A stretch of DNA of 64,000 bases, taken from positions 62,001 to 126,000 of the forward strand of contig NZ_MSXW01000038.1 of the NCBI RefSeq assembly GCF_001945445.1. Direction: 5' to 3'. Made by a program: the position numbers and the translations under genes. Origin of the DNA: Pseudomonas sp. PA27(2017) (GTDB taxonomy: Bacteria; Pseudomonadota; Gammaproteobacteria; Pseudomonadales; Pseudomonadaceae). The notes under the pieces were generated by a model, which was given only the letters and a program-made list of their open reading frames with translations, did not search any database and was not told the origin of the DNA. Below are positions 33,958 through 41,352 of the stretch, one piece after another. Position 1 is the first letter of the stretch. Each line of letters starts with the position of its first letter.

Positions 33958-35427
33958 ATGTCGATGATTCCCGTTGAGCCTTGTACACTCGCTCTGTTCG
34001 GCGCCCTGGGCGACCTGGCGTTGCGCAAGCTGTTTCCCGCCCTCTACCAGCTCGACCGCGCCGGTTTGCTGCACGAGGATACTCAGCTGCTCGCGCTGGC
34101 GCGCGATGGCGGCGACCCTGACAAGCACCTGAGCACCATCGATGCGCACCTGCGTCGCTACCTGCCGGCCACCGAGCTGGACGAGGCAGCGATGCAGCGC
34201 TTCCAGGCGCGCCTGCGCTACCTGAGTATGGAATTCCTGCCGCCGGACAACTACCCGCAATTGGCTGAAATGGTCGGTAGCGGTCGCCAGCTGATCGGCT
34301 ATTTCGCCACACCGGCCTCGGTGTACGGTGGCATCTGCGCCAACCTGGCAGCGGTCGGCCTGGCCGAGAACACCCGGGTGGTGCTGGAGAAACCCATCGG
34401 CCATGACCTCGACTCTTCGCGTGCGGTCAACGATGCAGTGGCGGCCTATTTCCCGGAAAGCCAGGTCTATCGGATCGACCATTATCTGGGCAAGGAAACG
34501 GTGCAGAACCTGATTGCCCTGCGCTTCGCCAACAGCTTGTTCGAGACCCAGTGGAACCAGAACCACATCACCCACGTGGAAATCACCGTGGCGGAAAAGG
34601 TCGGTATCGAAGGCCGCTGGGGCTACTTCGACAAGGCCGGCCAACTGCGCGACATGATCCAGAACCATTTGCTGCAGTTGCTCTGCCTGATCGCCATGGA
34701 TCCGCCGGGCGACCTGTCCGCCGATGCCATCCGTGACGAGAAGGTCAAGGTGCTCAAGGCCCTCGAGCCGATGACCGCCGAGCAGCTTTCGCGCCACGTT
34801 GTGCGCGGCCAGTACGTGGCCGGCACCAGCGATGGCAAGGCCGTTCCCGGCTACCTGGAAGAAGAAAATTCCAACGCCCAGAGCGACACCGAAACCTTCG
34901 TCGCCCTGCGCGCCGACATCCGCAACTGGCGCTGGGCCGGCGTGCCGTTCTACCTGCGCACCGGCAAGCGCATGGCGCAGAAGCTGTCGCAGATCGTCAT
35001 CCACTTCAAGGAGCCGCCGCACTACATCTTCGCGCCGGAGCAACGCCAGCTGATCGGCAACAAGCTGATCATCCGCCTGCAGCCAGACGAGAGCATTTCC
35101 TTGCAGGTGATGACCAAGGATCAGGGGCTGGACAAGGGCATGCAGCTACGCAGCGGCCCGCTCCAACTGAATTTTTCCACCGCTTACAAGAGTGCGCGGA
35201 TTCCCGATGCCTACGAACGTTTGCTGCTGGAAGTGATGCGCGGCAACCAGAACCTGTTCGTGCGCAAGGACGAGATCGAGCACGCCTGGCAGTGGTGCGA
35301 TCAGCTGATCGCCGGCTGGAAAAAACTCGGCGACCCGCCCAAGCCATACGTCGCCGGCACCTGGGGGCCGATGAGTTCCATCGCCCTGATCACTCGCGAT
35401 GGGAGGGCCTGGTATGGCGATCTCTGA
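33958..35427 (+). CDS. zwf: Glucose-6-phosphate 1-dehydrogenase
   Basis: Zwf oxidises glucose-6-phosphate to 6-phosphogluconolactone, making NADPH and feeding the Entner-Doudoroff route. At 489 residues it has the P. aeruginosa length. Motifs: nucleotide site LFGALGDLALRKLFPALYQL (the usual GxxGDL), the substrate/catalytic RIDHYLGKETVQN near residue 180, and EKPIGHD. The frame stays open far upstream through the hexR antisense strand, but ATG 33958 gives the conserved N-terminus. It overlaps pgl by 14 bp. Confidence 0.97.
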   Translation: MSMIPVEPCTLALFGALGDLALRKLFPALYQLDRAGLLHEDTQLLALARDGGDPDKHLSTIDAHLRRYLPATELDEAAMQRFQARLRYLSMEFLPPDNYPQLAEMVGSGRQLIGYFATPASVYGGICANLAAVGLAENTRVVLEKPIGHDLDSSRAVNDAVAAYFPESQVYRIDHYLGKETVQNLIALRFANSLFETQWNQNHITHVEITVAEKVGIEGRWGYFDKAGQLRDMIQNHLLQLLCLIAMDPPGDLSADAIRDEKVKVLKALEPMTAEQLSRHVVRGQYVAGTSDGKAVPGYLEEENSNAQSDTETFVALRADIRNWRWAGVPFYLRTGKRMAQKLSQIVIHFKEPPHYIFAPEQRQLIGNKLIIRLQPDESISLQVMTKDQGLDKGMQLRSGPLQLNFSTAYKSARIPDAYERLLLEVMRGNQNLFVRKDEIEHAWQWCDQLIAGWKKLGDPPKPYVAGTWGPMSSIALITRDGRAWYGDL

Positions 35428-36127
35428 CCTCGAATTTCCCGTGGGCGTGGTCGCCCGCAGTCACAGCGACGCGCAGCACCTGGCGAGCGCGCTGGCCGAG
35501 AACGTGGCTGGCGCGCTGCGCGCTGCCATAGACAGCCACGGCCAGGCGACCTTGGTTGTATCCGGTGGGCGCAGCCCGATCGCTTTCTTCAAGGCGCTCG
35601 CGCAACAGCCGTTGCCCTGGGCCAAGGTGCTGGTGAGCCTGGCAGACGAGCGCTGGGTGCCAACCAGCCACGAGGACAGCAACGAGGCGCTGGTGCGTCG
35701 TCACCTGCTGCAGGGGCCGGCTGCCGAGGCCCGGGTGCTGGGGCTGTATCACAGTGCAGGCAGCCTCGAGGAGGCGGCCGAACTCACCGAACAGGCGCTG
35801 CGTGACTTGCCAGTCATCGACGTGCTGGTACTGGGCATGGGTACCGACGGGCATACTGCCTCGCTGTTTCCAGGCAGCCCGAACCTGGAGCAGGCGCTCA
35901 GCGACGAATGCCCGCGTCGTTGCTTGCCGATGTTGGCGCCGAGCGTGCCGCACCAGCGCCTGACCCTGACCCTGCCGCTGCTCAGGGCGGCCCGCCTGCC
36001 GCTGCTGGCGATCGAGGGGGCGGGCAAGCTCGCGGTGCTCGAGCAGGCTTTGCAGCAAGACAATCATAAGAACATGCCGATCAGCGCGTTTCTGCGCGCG
36101 CCGCTCGAAATCTACTGGTGCCCTTAG
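35414..36127 (+). CDS. pgl: 6-phosphogluconolactonase
   Basis: Pgl hydrolyses 6-phosphogluconolactone to 6-phosphogluconate. The 237-residue DevB/NagB-like protein has VVSGGRSPIAFFKAL (phosphate loop, about 46-60), LADERWVPTSHEDSN and VLGMGTDGHTASLFPG, typical of the family. The start at 35414 is within zwf and is served by GGGAGG at 35401-35406. It lies between zwf and eda. Confidence 0.96.
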   Translation: MAISDLEFPVGVVARSHSDAQHLASALAENVAGALRAAIDSHGQATLVVSGGRSPIAFFKALAQQPLPWAKVLVSLADERWVPTSHEDSNEALVRRHLLQGPAAEARVLGLYHSAGSLEEAAELTEQALRDLPVIDVLVLGMGTDGHTASLFPGSPNLEQALSDECPRRCLPMLAPSVPHQRLTLTLPLLRAARLPLLAIEGAGKLAVLEQALQQDNHKNMPISAFLRAPLEIYWCP

Positions 36128-36146
36128 GCCCGAAAGGAACACGACC

Positions 36147-36806
36147 ATGACACAAGCCATCAGCCGTCCAGCCCCGACCATGGCGGAAAAGATCGAAAGC
36201 ATCGACGCGCTCTGCGCCCGTGCGCGGATCATGCCGGTGATCACCATTGCCCGTGAGGAAGATATTCTGCCGCTGGCCGACGCCCTGGATGCCGGCGGCC
36301 TGCAGGTGCTGGAAATCACTCTGCGCTCGCCCCATGGCCTGACCGCCATTCGCCGCCTGCGTGAAGAGCGCCCGCACCTGTGCGTGGGTGCCGGCACGGT
36401 GCTCGATCGCCATATGCTCGAAGCGGTGGAGGAGGCCGGCGCCCAGTTCATCGTCAGCCCCGGCTCCACCGACGAACTGCTGCGTGCTGCGCTGCAGAGC
36501 CAGGTGCCGATGCTCCCAGGCGTGGCCAGTGCCTCGGAGATCATGGTCGGTTATGCCCTGGGCTATCGCCGCTTCAAGCTGTTCCCGGCCGAAGTCTGTG
36601 GCGGTACCGCCGCGCTCAAGGCGCTGGGCGGCCCGTTTGGTGACATTCGCTTCTGCCCGACTGGCGGTGTCGGCCCAGCCAACGTGCGAAATTACATGGC
36701 GCTGCCGAACGTGATGTGCGTGGGCGGCAGCTGGATGCTCGACAGCAGCAAAGGCTGGGACGCCGTACGCCAGGCCAGTGCCGACGCCCTGGCACTGCTG
36801 GGCTGA
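36147..36806 (+). CDS. eda: 2-keto-3-deoxy-6-phosphogluconate aldolase
   Basis: Eda splits KDPG into pyruvate and glyceraldehyde-3-phosphate. The 219-residue class I aldolase has the catalytic Glu in LEITLRSPHG (about residue 56), VGAGTVLD, and the Schiff-base Lys in YRRFKLFPAEVCGG (about 144). It is the last gene of zwf-pgl-eda, 19 bp after pgl with SD AAAGGA. A GCCCGC-CACGT-GCGGGC hairpin at 36813-36829 follows it without a T-run. Confidence 0.97.
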   Translation: MTQAISRPAPTMAEKIESIDALCARARIMPVITIAREEDILPLADALDAGGLQVLEITLRSPHGLTAIRRLREERPHLCVGAGTVLDRHMLEAVEEAGAQFIVSPGSTDELLRAALQSQVPMLPGVASASEIMVGYALGYRRFKLFPAEVCGGTAALKALGGPFGDIRFCPTGGVGPANVRNYMALPNVMCVGGSWMLDSSKGWDAVRQASADALALLG

Positions 36807-36900
36807 ATCACGGCCCGCCACGTGCGGGCGTGCTTGAACGTTTCCGTCGCCGGCTCGATGCCTCTGTCGCGCCGGCGTCTCTATTTTCCGAGGTTCGCGA

Positions 36901-37719
36901 ATGACCCTGCGCATCAGCAAAGACACTCGCCTGTGCATGTCGCTGTCCGGGCGGCCCGGTAACTTCGGCACGCGTTTCCAGAACTACCTGTACCGCGAGC
37001 TGGAGCTGGATTACCTGTACAAGGCCTTCACCACCACCGATCTGCCGGCGGCCATTGGCGGCATCCGCGCTCTCGGCGTGCGCGGCTGTGCGGTGTCGAT
37101 GCCGTTCAAGGAGGCCTGCATCGAGCACCTCGATGGCTTGCACGACTCGGCGGCGACGCTGCAGTCGGTCAACACCATCGTTGCCGACGAAGGCCGCCTA
37201 ACGGGTTACAACACCGACTACAGCGCCGTGGTGAAGCTGCTCCAGAAACACGGCGTGCCGGCGGCCAGCCGCTATGCCTTGCGTGGCAGCGGCGGCATGG
37301 CCAAGGCCGTGGCCTGCGCGTTGCGCGACAGCGGCTTCACCGACGGTTGCATCGTCGCCCGTAACGAAGCGGCGGGCAGGGCACTGGCCGAGCAGTGCGG
37401 CGTGCAATGGCGTGAGGCATTGGACGACGGGCCAGCGCAGCTGCTGGTCAACGTCACGCCGCTTGGCATGCGTGGCGCCGAGGCCGACCAGTTGGCCTTC
37501 AGCGAGCGGGCGGTGGCGGCGGCGCAGTGGGTTTTCGATGTGGTCGCCGTGCCAGTGGAAACCCCGCTGATTCGCCTGGCCCGTTCCCTGGGCAAGCCAG
37601 TGATCACCGGCGGCGAAGTGATCGTGCTGCAGGCCGTCGAGCAGTTCGTGCTGTACACCGGCGTGCGCCCCGATGACGAGCTGATCGAACGCGCGGCGCG
37701 CTTCGCCCTGGCCGAGTAA
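36901..37719 (+). CDS. Shikimate dehydrogenase-like protein (AroE paralogue)
   Basis: A 272-residue member of the AroE superfamily resembling the HI0607/SdhL subgroup, which has much lower shikimate activity than AroE and unclear true substrate. Conserved catalytic Lys is in VSMPFKEACIEHLD and Asp in GYNTDYSAVVK; the nucleotide-binding Gly motif is GSGGMAKAVACALRDSGF, which replaces AroE's GAGGA. It stands alone after eda and before a REP array, so context gives no pathway. The housekeeping aroE is expected elsewhere. Confidence 0.82.
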   Translation: MTLRISKDTRLCMSLSGRPGNFGTRFQNYLYRELELDYLYKAFTTTDLPAAIGGIRALGVRGCAVSMPFKEACIEHLDGLHDSAATLQSVNTIVADEGRLTGYNTDYSAVVKLLQKHGVPAASRYALRGSGGMAKAVACALRDSGFTDGCIVARNEAAGRALAEQCGVQWREALDDGPAQLLVNVTPLGMRGAEADQLAFSERAVAAAQWVFDVVAVPVETPLIRLARSLGKPVITGGEVIVLQAVEQFVLYTGVRPDDELIERAARFALAE

Positions 37720-37793
37720 GACGCTCAGGTCGCCGTCTCGCCCCGCGCGAATTCGACGGTGGCCGTGCCGTAAAACCGGCGGCGCAAGCACCT

Positions 37794-38075
37794 TTCGCCG
37801 CGGGTCGCGGCTCGCACACGGCGATCGCGACATCACGCGAATCGGGTGGGAGCGTCGTCCTCGGCGCGAACGATCATAGCCTTACCGCAAGAGCGATGTC
37901 GTACACACGATTCGCCGCGGGTCGCGGCTCTTACGCGGTAGCGGGTGCACAACCAATCATGTAGGAGCGTCGCCCTCGGCGCGAACGATCTTAGCCTTAC
38001 CGAAAGAGCGATGTCGTACACACGATTCGCCGCGGGTCGCGGCTCCTACGTGGCCGCGGATGCACCGCCAATCGC
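37794..38075 (+). repeat. REP/BIME array with a 115-bp tandem duplication
   Basis: Two units, 37846-37960 and 37961-38075, are tandem copies with a 115-bp period. Each begins GTGGGAGCGTCG or GTAGGAGCGTCG, passes through CTTACCG(C/A)AAGAGCGATG and GTCGTACACACGATTCGCCG, and ends after GCGGGTCGCGGCTC. A partial unit (TTCGCCGCGGGTCGCGGCTC) precedes them at 37794. The inverted REP halves make each unit a potential cruciform. The 617-bp gap has no gene before the DUF3309 ORF. Confidence 0.85.
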
Positions 38076-38188
38076 CCCGGCGCGAACCCTCTGCGCGCTG
38101 GTGAGCCAAGATGCCCGTACCGGCACTTTGCAAAACGGTGTCATTAAAGTTTGCACTTTCCGTTTCCCCGCCAAGTCGTAAAAGGTGT

Positions 38189-38249
38189 AGGGCATGGCGC
38201 TGCGTCGAGCGCTCTGCCAGACGCTGGCTTCGCCGTAGCGCCATGCCCT
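38189..38249. other. Perfect 13-bp inverted repeat upstream of the DUF3309 gene
   Basis: AGGGCATGGCGCT at 38189-38201 recurs inverted as AGCGCCATGCCCT at 38237-38249, with 35 bp between. Pairing extends to 17 of 19 with flanking bases. It could be an operator dyad or the remains of a small mobile repeat. No T-run follows. Confidence 0.6.
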
Positions 38250-38336
38250 GCATCCGAACGGAACGCCTTATCCAGGCTTCCGAAGCCAGGTGCGTCGCTA
38301 ACCGGCGGCCGCCGACAGACGAGCAAGGAGATAGCC

Positions 38337-38495
38337 ATGGGCTTGGGAACCATACTGCTGATCATTCTGATCCTGATGCTGATTGGTGCCATCCCGGCAT
38401 GGCCGCACAGCCGCAGCTGGGGCTACGGGCCTACCGGCGGCCTCGGGCTGGTGCTGGTCATCGTGCTGGTACTGCTGCTACTGGGCTACATATGA
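38337..38495 (+). CDS. DUF3309-family membrane mini-protein
   Basis: The 52-residue product is almost entirely hydrophobic: a first helix GTILLIILILMLIGAIPAWP, a short loop HSRSWGYGPTG, and a second helix GLGLVLVIVLVLLLLGYI. This is the DUF3309 pattern, a two-helix inner-membrane protein of unknown function common in Proteobacteria and often linked to stress conditions. AAGGAG at 38325-38330 is an ideal SD 6 nt before the ATG, which supports real translation. Confidence 0.82.
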   Translation: MGLGTILLIILILMLIGAIPAWPHSRSWGYGPTGGLGLVLVIVLVLLLLGYI

Positions 38496-38602
38496 GCCAG
38501 CGCCTGCATCGTTGATGCAGGCGTCGCCGTCGGCGGTTCCCGCCGCTGACGGTGGCCCAGCCCCGCAACATCCCCTCATTTTCCACTCCGGAGGTCGCCT
38601 GC

Positions 38603-39616
38603 TTGGATCTGGTGATTGCGCGGCCCGAAGGCCTGTACTGTCCTCCCGGAGATTTCTATATCGACCCCTGGCGCCCCGTCGAGCGCGCCGTTATTACCCA
38701 CGGCCATGGCGACCATGCGCGCACCGGCAGCGCTCATTACCTGGCCGCAGCGCCGGGTGAGGGCATCCTGCGCACGCGCCTTGGGCGTGATATCAACCTG
38801 CAGACCCTGGCCTACGGCGAAACCATCGACCACCACGGCGTCACCCTGAGCTTCCATCCCGCCGGGCACGTGCTGGGATCGGCCCAGGTGCGCCTGGAGT
38901 ACCGGGGCGAAGTCTGGGTCGCCTCGGGCGACTACAAGGTCGAGCCGGACGGCACCTGCGACCCATTCGAGCCGGTGCGTTGCCATACCTTCATCACCGA
39001 ATCGACTTTCGGTCTGCCGATCTACCGCTGGCAGCCCCAGGCGCAGATCTTCGCCGGCATCAATGACTGGTGGCGACAGAACCAGCAGGCCGGGCGCGCC
39101 AGCGTGCTGTTCTGCTACGCCTTCGGCAAGGCGCAGCGCATCCTTCATGGCATCGACGAAAGCATCGGGCCGATCCTTGGTCATGGCTCCATGGAACCGC
39201 TGCATCAGGTATATCGCGATGCTGGCGTTTACCTGCCCGAAACGCGCTACGCCGGTGATGTGCCCAAGGGCGACCCGCTGCTGCGCCAGGCGCTGGTGCT
39301 GGCACCGCCGTCGGCTGGCGGCAGCACCTGGATACGCCGTTTCGGCGACTACAGCGATGCCTTCGCCAGTGGCTGGATGCTGCTGCGCGGCACGCGTCGG
39401 CGCCGCGGCGTGGATCGGGGTTTCGTGCTGTCCGACCATGCCGACTGGCCGGGCCTGCTGTGGGCCATCGAGCAGACCGGTGCCGAGCGGGTGATGGTCA
39501 CCCACGGTTCGGTGAACATCCTCGTTCGCCATCTGCGTGAGCAGGGCCTGGATGCCCAGGCGTTCGCCACCGAATACGGCGAGGAAGACGACGCCGCTGC
39601 GGAGCCGAGTTCATGA
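38603..39616 (+). CDS. Ligase-associated DNA exonuclease (metallo-beta-lactamase fold)
   Basis: Part of the Lhr-Core/Lig/Exo/MPE repair module studied in P. putida. It is a metallo-beta-lactamase/beta-CASP-like nuclease; metal ligands are in ITHGHGDHARTG, with further His in FHPAGHVLGSAQ and Asp in VASGDYKVEPDG, then SDHADWPG and VTHGSVN. TTG at 38603 is preferred as start (337 aa, MDLVIARPEG) because GGAGG lies 8 nt upstream and the product begins at the family N-terminus; GTG 38552 would give 354 aa without an SD. Its TGA overlaps the ligase ATG. Confidence 0.88.
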   Translation: MDLVIARPEGLYCPPGDFYIDPWRPVERAVITHGHGDHARTGSAHYLAAAPGEGILRTRLGRDINLQTLAYGETIDHHGVTLSFHPAGHVLGSAQVRLEYRGEVWVASGDYKVEPDGTCDPFEPVRCHTFITESTFGLPIYRWQPQAQIFAGINDWWRQNQQAGRASVLFCYAFGKAQRILHGIDESIGPILGHGSMEPLHQVYRDAGVYLPETRYAGDVPKGDPLLRQALVLAPPSAGGSTWIRRFGDYSDAFASGWMLLRGTRRRRGVDRGFVLSDHADWPGLLWAIEQTGAERVMVTHGSVNILVRHLREQGLDAQAFATEYGEEDDAAAEPSS

Positions 39617-41352
39617 TCGCCTTCGCGCAGCTGTATACGCGCCTCGACGCCACCACCTCGAGCAACGCCAAGCTCGCTGCCCTGCAGGATTACCTGCGCG
39701 ATGCCGAACCGGCCGATGCGGCCTGGGCCGTCTACTTTCTGGCCGGCGGCCGGCCTCGGCAACTGGTGCCTTCGCGGCAACTGCGCGAACTGGCGATGCA
39801 GCGTGCTGGCCTGTCCGACTGGTTGTTCGAGGAAAGTTATTCGGCGGTGGGCGACCTGGCGGAAACCATCGCACTGTTGTTGCCCGAGGCCACCTCGACC
39901 TCCGGAGACGGCCTGGCGGTGTGGGTCGAGCAGAAACTGCTGCCGTTGCGCGGCCTGCCGCCCGATGAACTGGCGATGCGTCTGGACGCCTTGTGGGCAC
40001 AGCTCGACCGGCAATCGCTGATGGTCAGCATCAAGCTGATCACCGGCGCGTTCCGGGTCGGGGTTTCCAAGCTCTTGGTCACCCGCGCCCTGGCAGCCAT
40101 CGCCGAGGTCGACGCCAAGCGCGTCGCCCAGCGCCTGGTCGGCTATACCGACCTGTCGAACCGGCCCACGGCGGCGTCTTACGAACGGCTCATCGCCGCT
40201 GAATCCGAAGACGAGCACGCCCAGCGCGGCGGCCAGCCCTATCCATTCTTTCTCGCCCATCCGCTACAGCGCCCGCTCGAGGAATTCGACGCCAGCCTGG
40301 GCTCGCCCGGCGACTGGCTGATCGAGTGGAAGTGGGATGGCATTCGCGCGCAACTGGTCAAGCGCGACGGCCAGCTGTGGGTCTGGTCGCGGGGCGAGGA
40401 ATTGATCAGCGAGCGCTTTCCCGAACTGCAGGAATTGGCGCCGCTGCTGCCCGACGGCACGGTGATCGATGGCGAGCTGGTGGTCTGGCGGCACGCGCCG
40501 GAAGCCACCGCCAGGCAGGGCGAATTGATGGCCGCGGCGGCGGACGAGCCTGCCGAGCGCCTCAACGATCAGGTCGAGGAGCAGCTCGAACGATTCGGCA
40601 TTCAGCCGTTCGCCTTGCTGCAGCAGCGCATCGGCCGCAAGACCCTCAGCCGCAAGCTGCTCGAGGAAGTGCCGGTGGCGGTGCTCGCTTACGACCTGCT
40701 GGAGTGGCAGGGCGAGGACTGGCGCAGCCACTCGCAGCACCAGCGCCGTGCGCAGATGGAACAGGTGGTGGCCAGTTGTGCCAGCCCTCGGCTGATGCCG
40801 TCGCCGCTGCTGCACGGCGACACCTGGCAGGCGCTGGCCGAGCAGCGTGAAGCCTCACGCTCGCTGGGCGTCGAGGGCATGATGCTCAAGGCCCGTGAGT
40901 CGGCCTATGGCGTTGGGCGCAGCAAGGACGTCGGCGTGTGGTGGAAGTGGAAGATCGACCCGTTGAGCGTCGACGCCGTGCTGATCTACGCCCAGCGCGG
41001 CCATGGCCGGCGTGCCAGCTTGTACAGCGATTACACCTTTGCCGTATGGGACGGCGCACCGGGCGATCCCGAACGGCGCCTGGTGCCCTTCGCCAAGGCC
41101 TATTCGGGGCTCACCGACGAGGAGATGCGCAAGGTCGATGCCATCGTGCGCAAGACCACGGTGGAGAAATTCGGCCCAGTGCGCAGCGTCACACCCAGCC
41201 TGGTATTCGAGCTGGGCTTCGAAGGCATCGCCCGTTCGCCCCGGCACAAGAGCGGCATCGCCGTGCGCTTTCCGCGGATGCTGCGCTGGCGTCATGACAA
41301 AGGCGTGGAGGAGGCCGATACCCTGGAGCTGCTGCAGGAATTGCTGCCATGA
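39613..41352 (+). CDS. ATP-dependent DNA ligase
   Basis: The product is 579 residues with an N-terminal helical DNA-binding domain, a nucleotidyltransferase core with the adenylated Lys in IEWKWDGIRAQL (motif I, about residue 242), motif III VIDGELVVW, motif V WWKWKIDPL, and a C-terminal OB fold (PFAKAYSGLTDEEMRK, motif VI near FEGIARSPRHKSGIAVRFPR). It is separate from the essential NAD-dependent LigA. ATGA overlaps on both sides tie it to the exonuclease and the Lhr helicase. Cellular targets are unknown; the module is proposed to act in DNA damage repair. Confidence 0.92.
   Translation: MIAFAQLYTRLDATTSSNAKLAALQDYLRDAEPADAAWAVYFLAGGRPRQLVPSRQLRELAMQRAGLSDWLFEESYSAVGDLAETIALLLPEATSTSGDGLAVWVEQKLLPLRGLPPDELAMRLDALWAQLDRQSLMVSIKLITGAFRVGVSKLLVTRALAAIAEVDAKRVAQRLVGYTDLSNRPTAASYERLIAAESEDEHAQRGGQPYPFFLAHPLQRPLEEFDASLGSPGDWLIEWKWDGIRAQLVKRDGQLWVWSRGEELISERFPELQELAPLLPDGTVIDGELVVWRHAPEATARQGELMAAAADEPAERLNDQVEEQLERFGIQPFALLQQRIGRKTLSRKLLEEVPVAVLAYDLLEWQGEDWRSHSQHQRRAQMEQVVASCASPRLMPSPLLHGDTWQALAEQREASRSLGVEGMMLKARESAYGVGRSKDVGVWWKWKIDPLSVDAVLIYAQRGHGRRASLYSDYTFAVWDGAPGDPERRLVPFAKAYSGLTDEEMRKVDAIVRKTTVEKFGPVRSVTPSLVFELGFEGIARSPRHKSGIAVRFPRMLRWRHDKGVEEADTLELLQELLP

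Noticed and set aside
37794..38075. Tandem repeats as a possible CRISPR array
   Set aside because: There are only two full units of 115 bp with no unique spacers of regular length and no cas genes. The units are REP palindromes.
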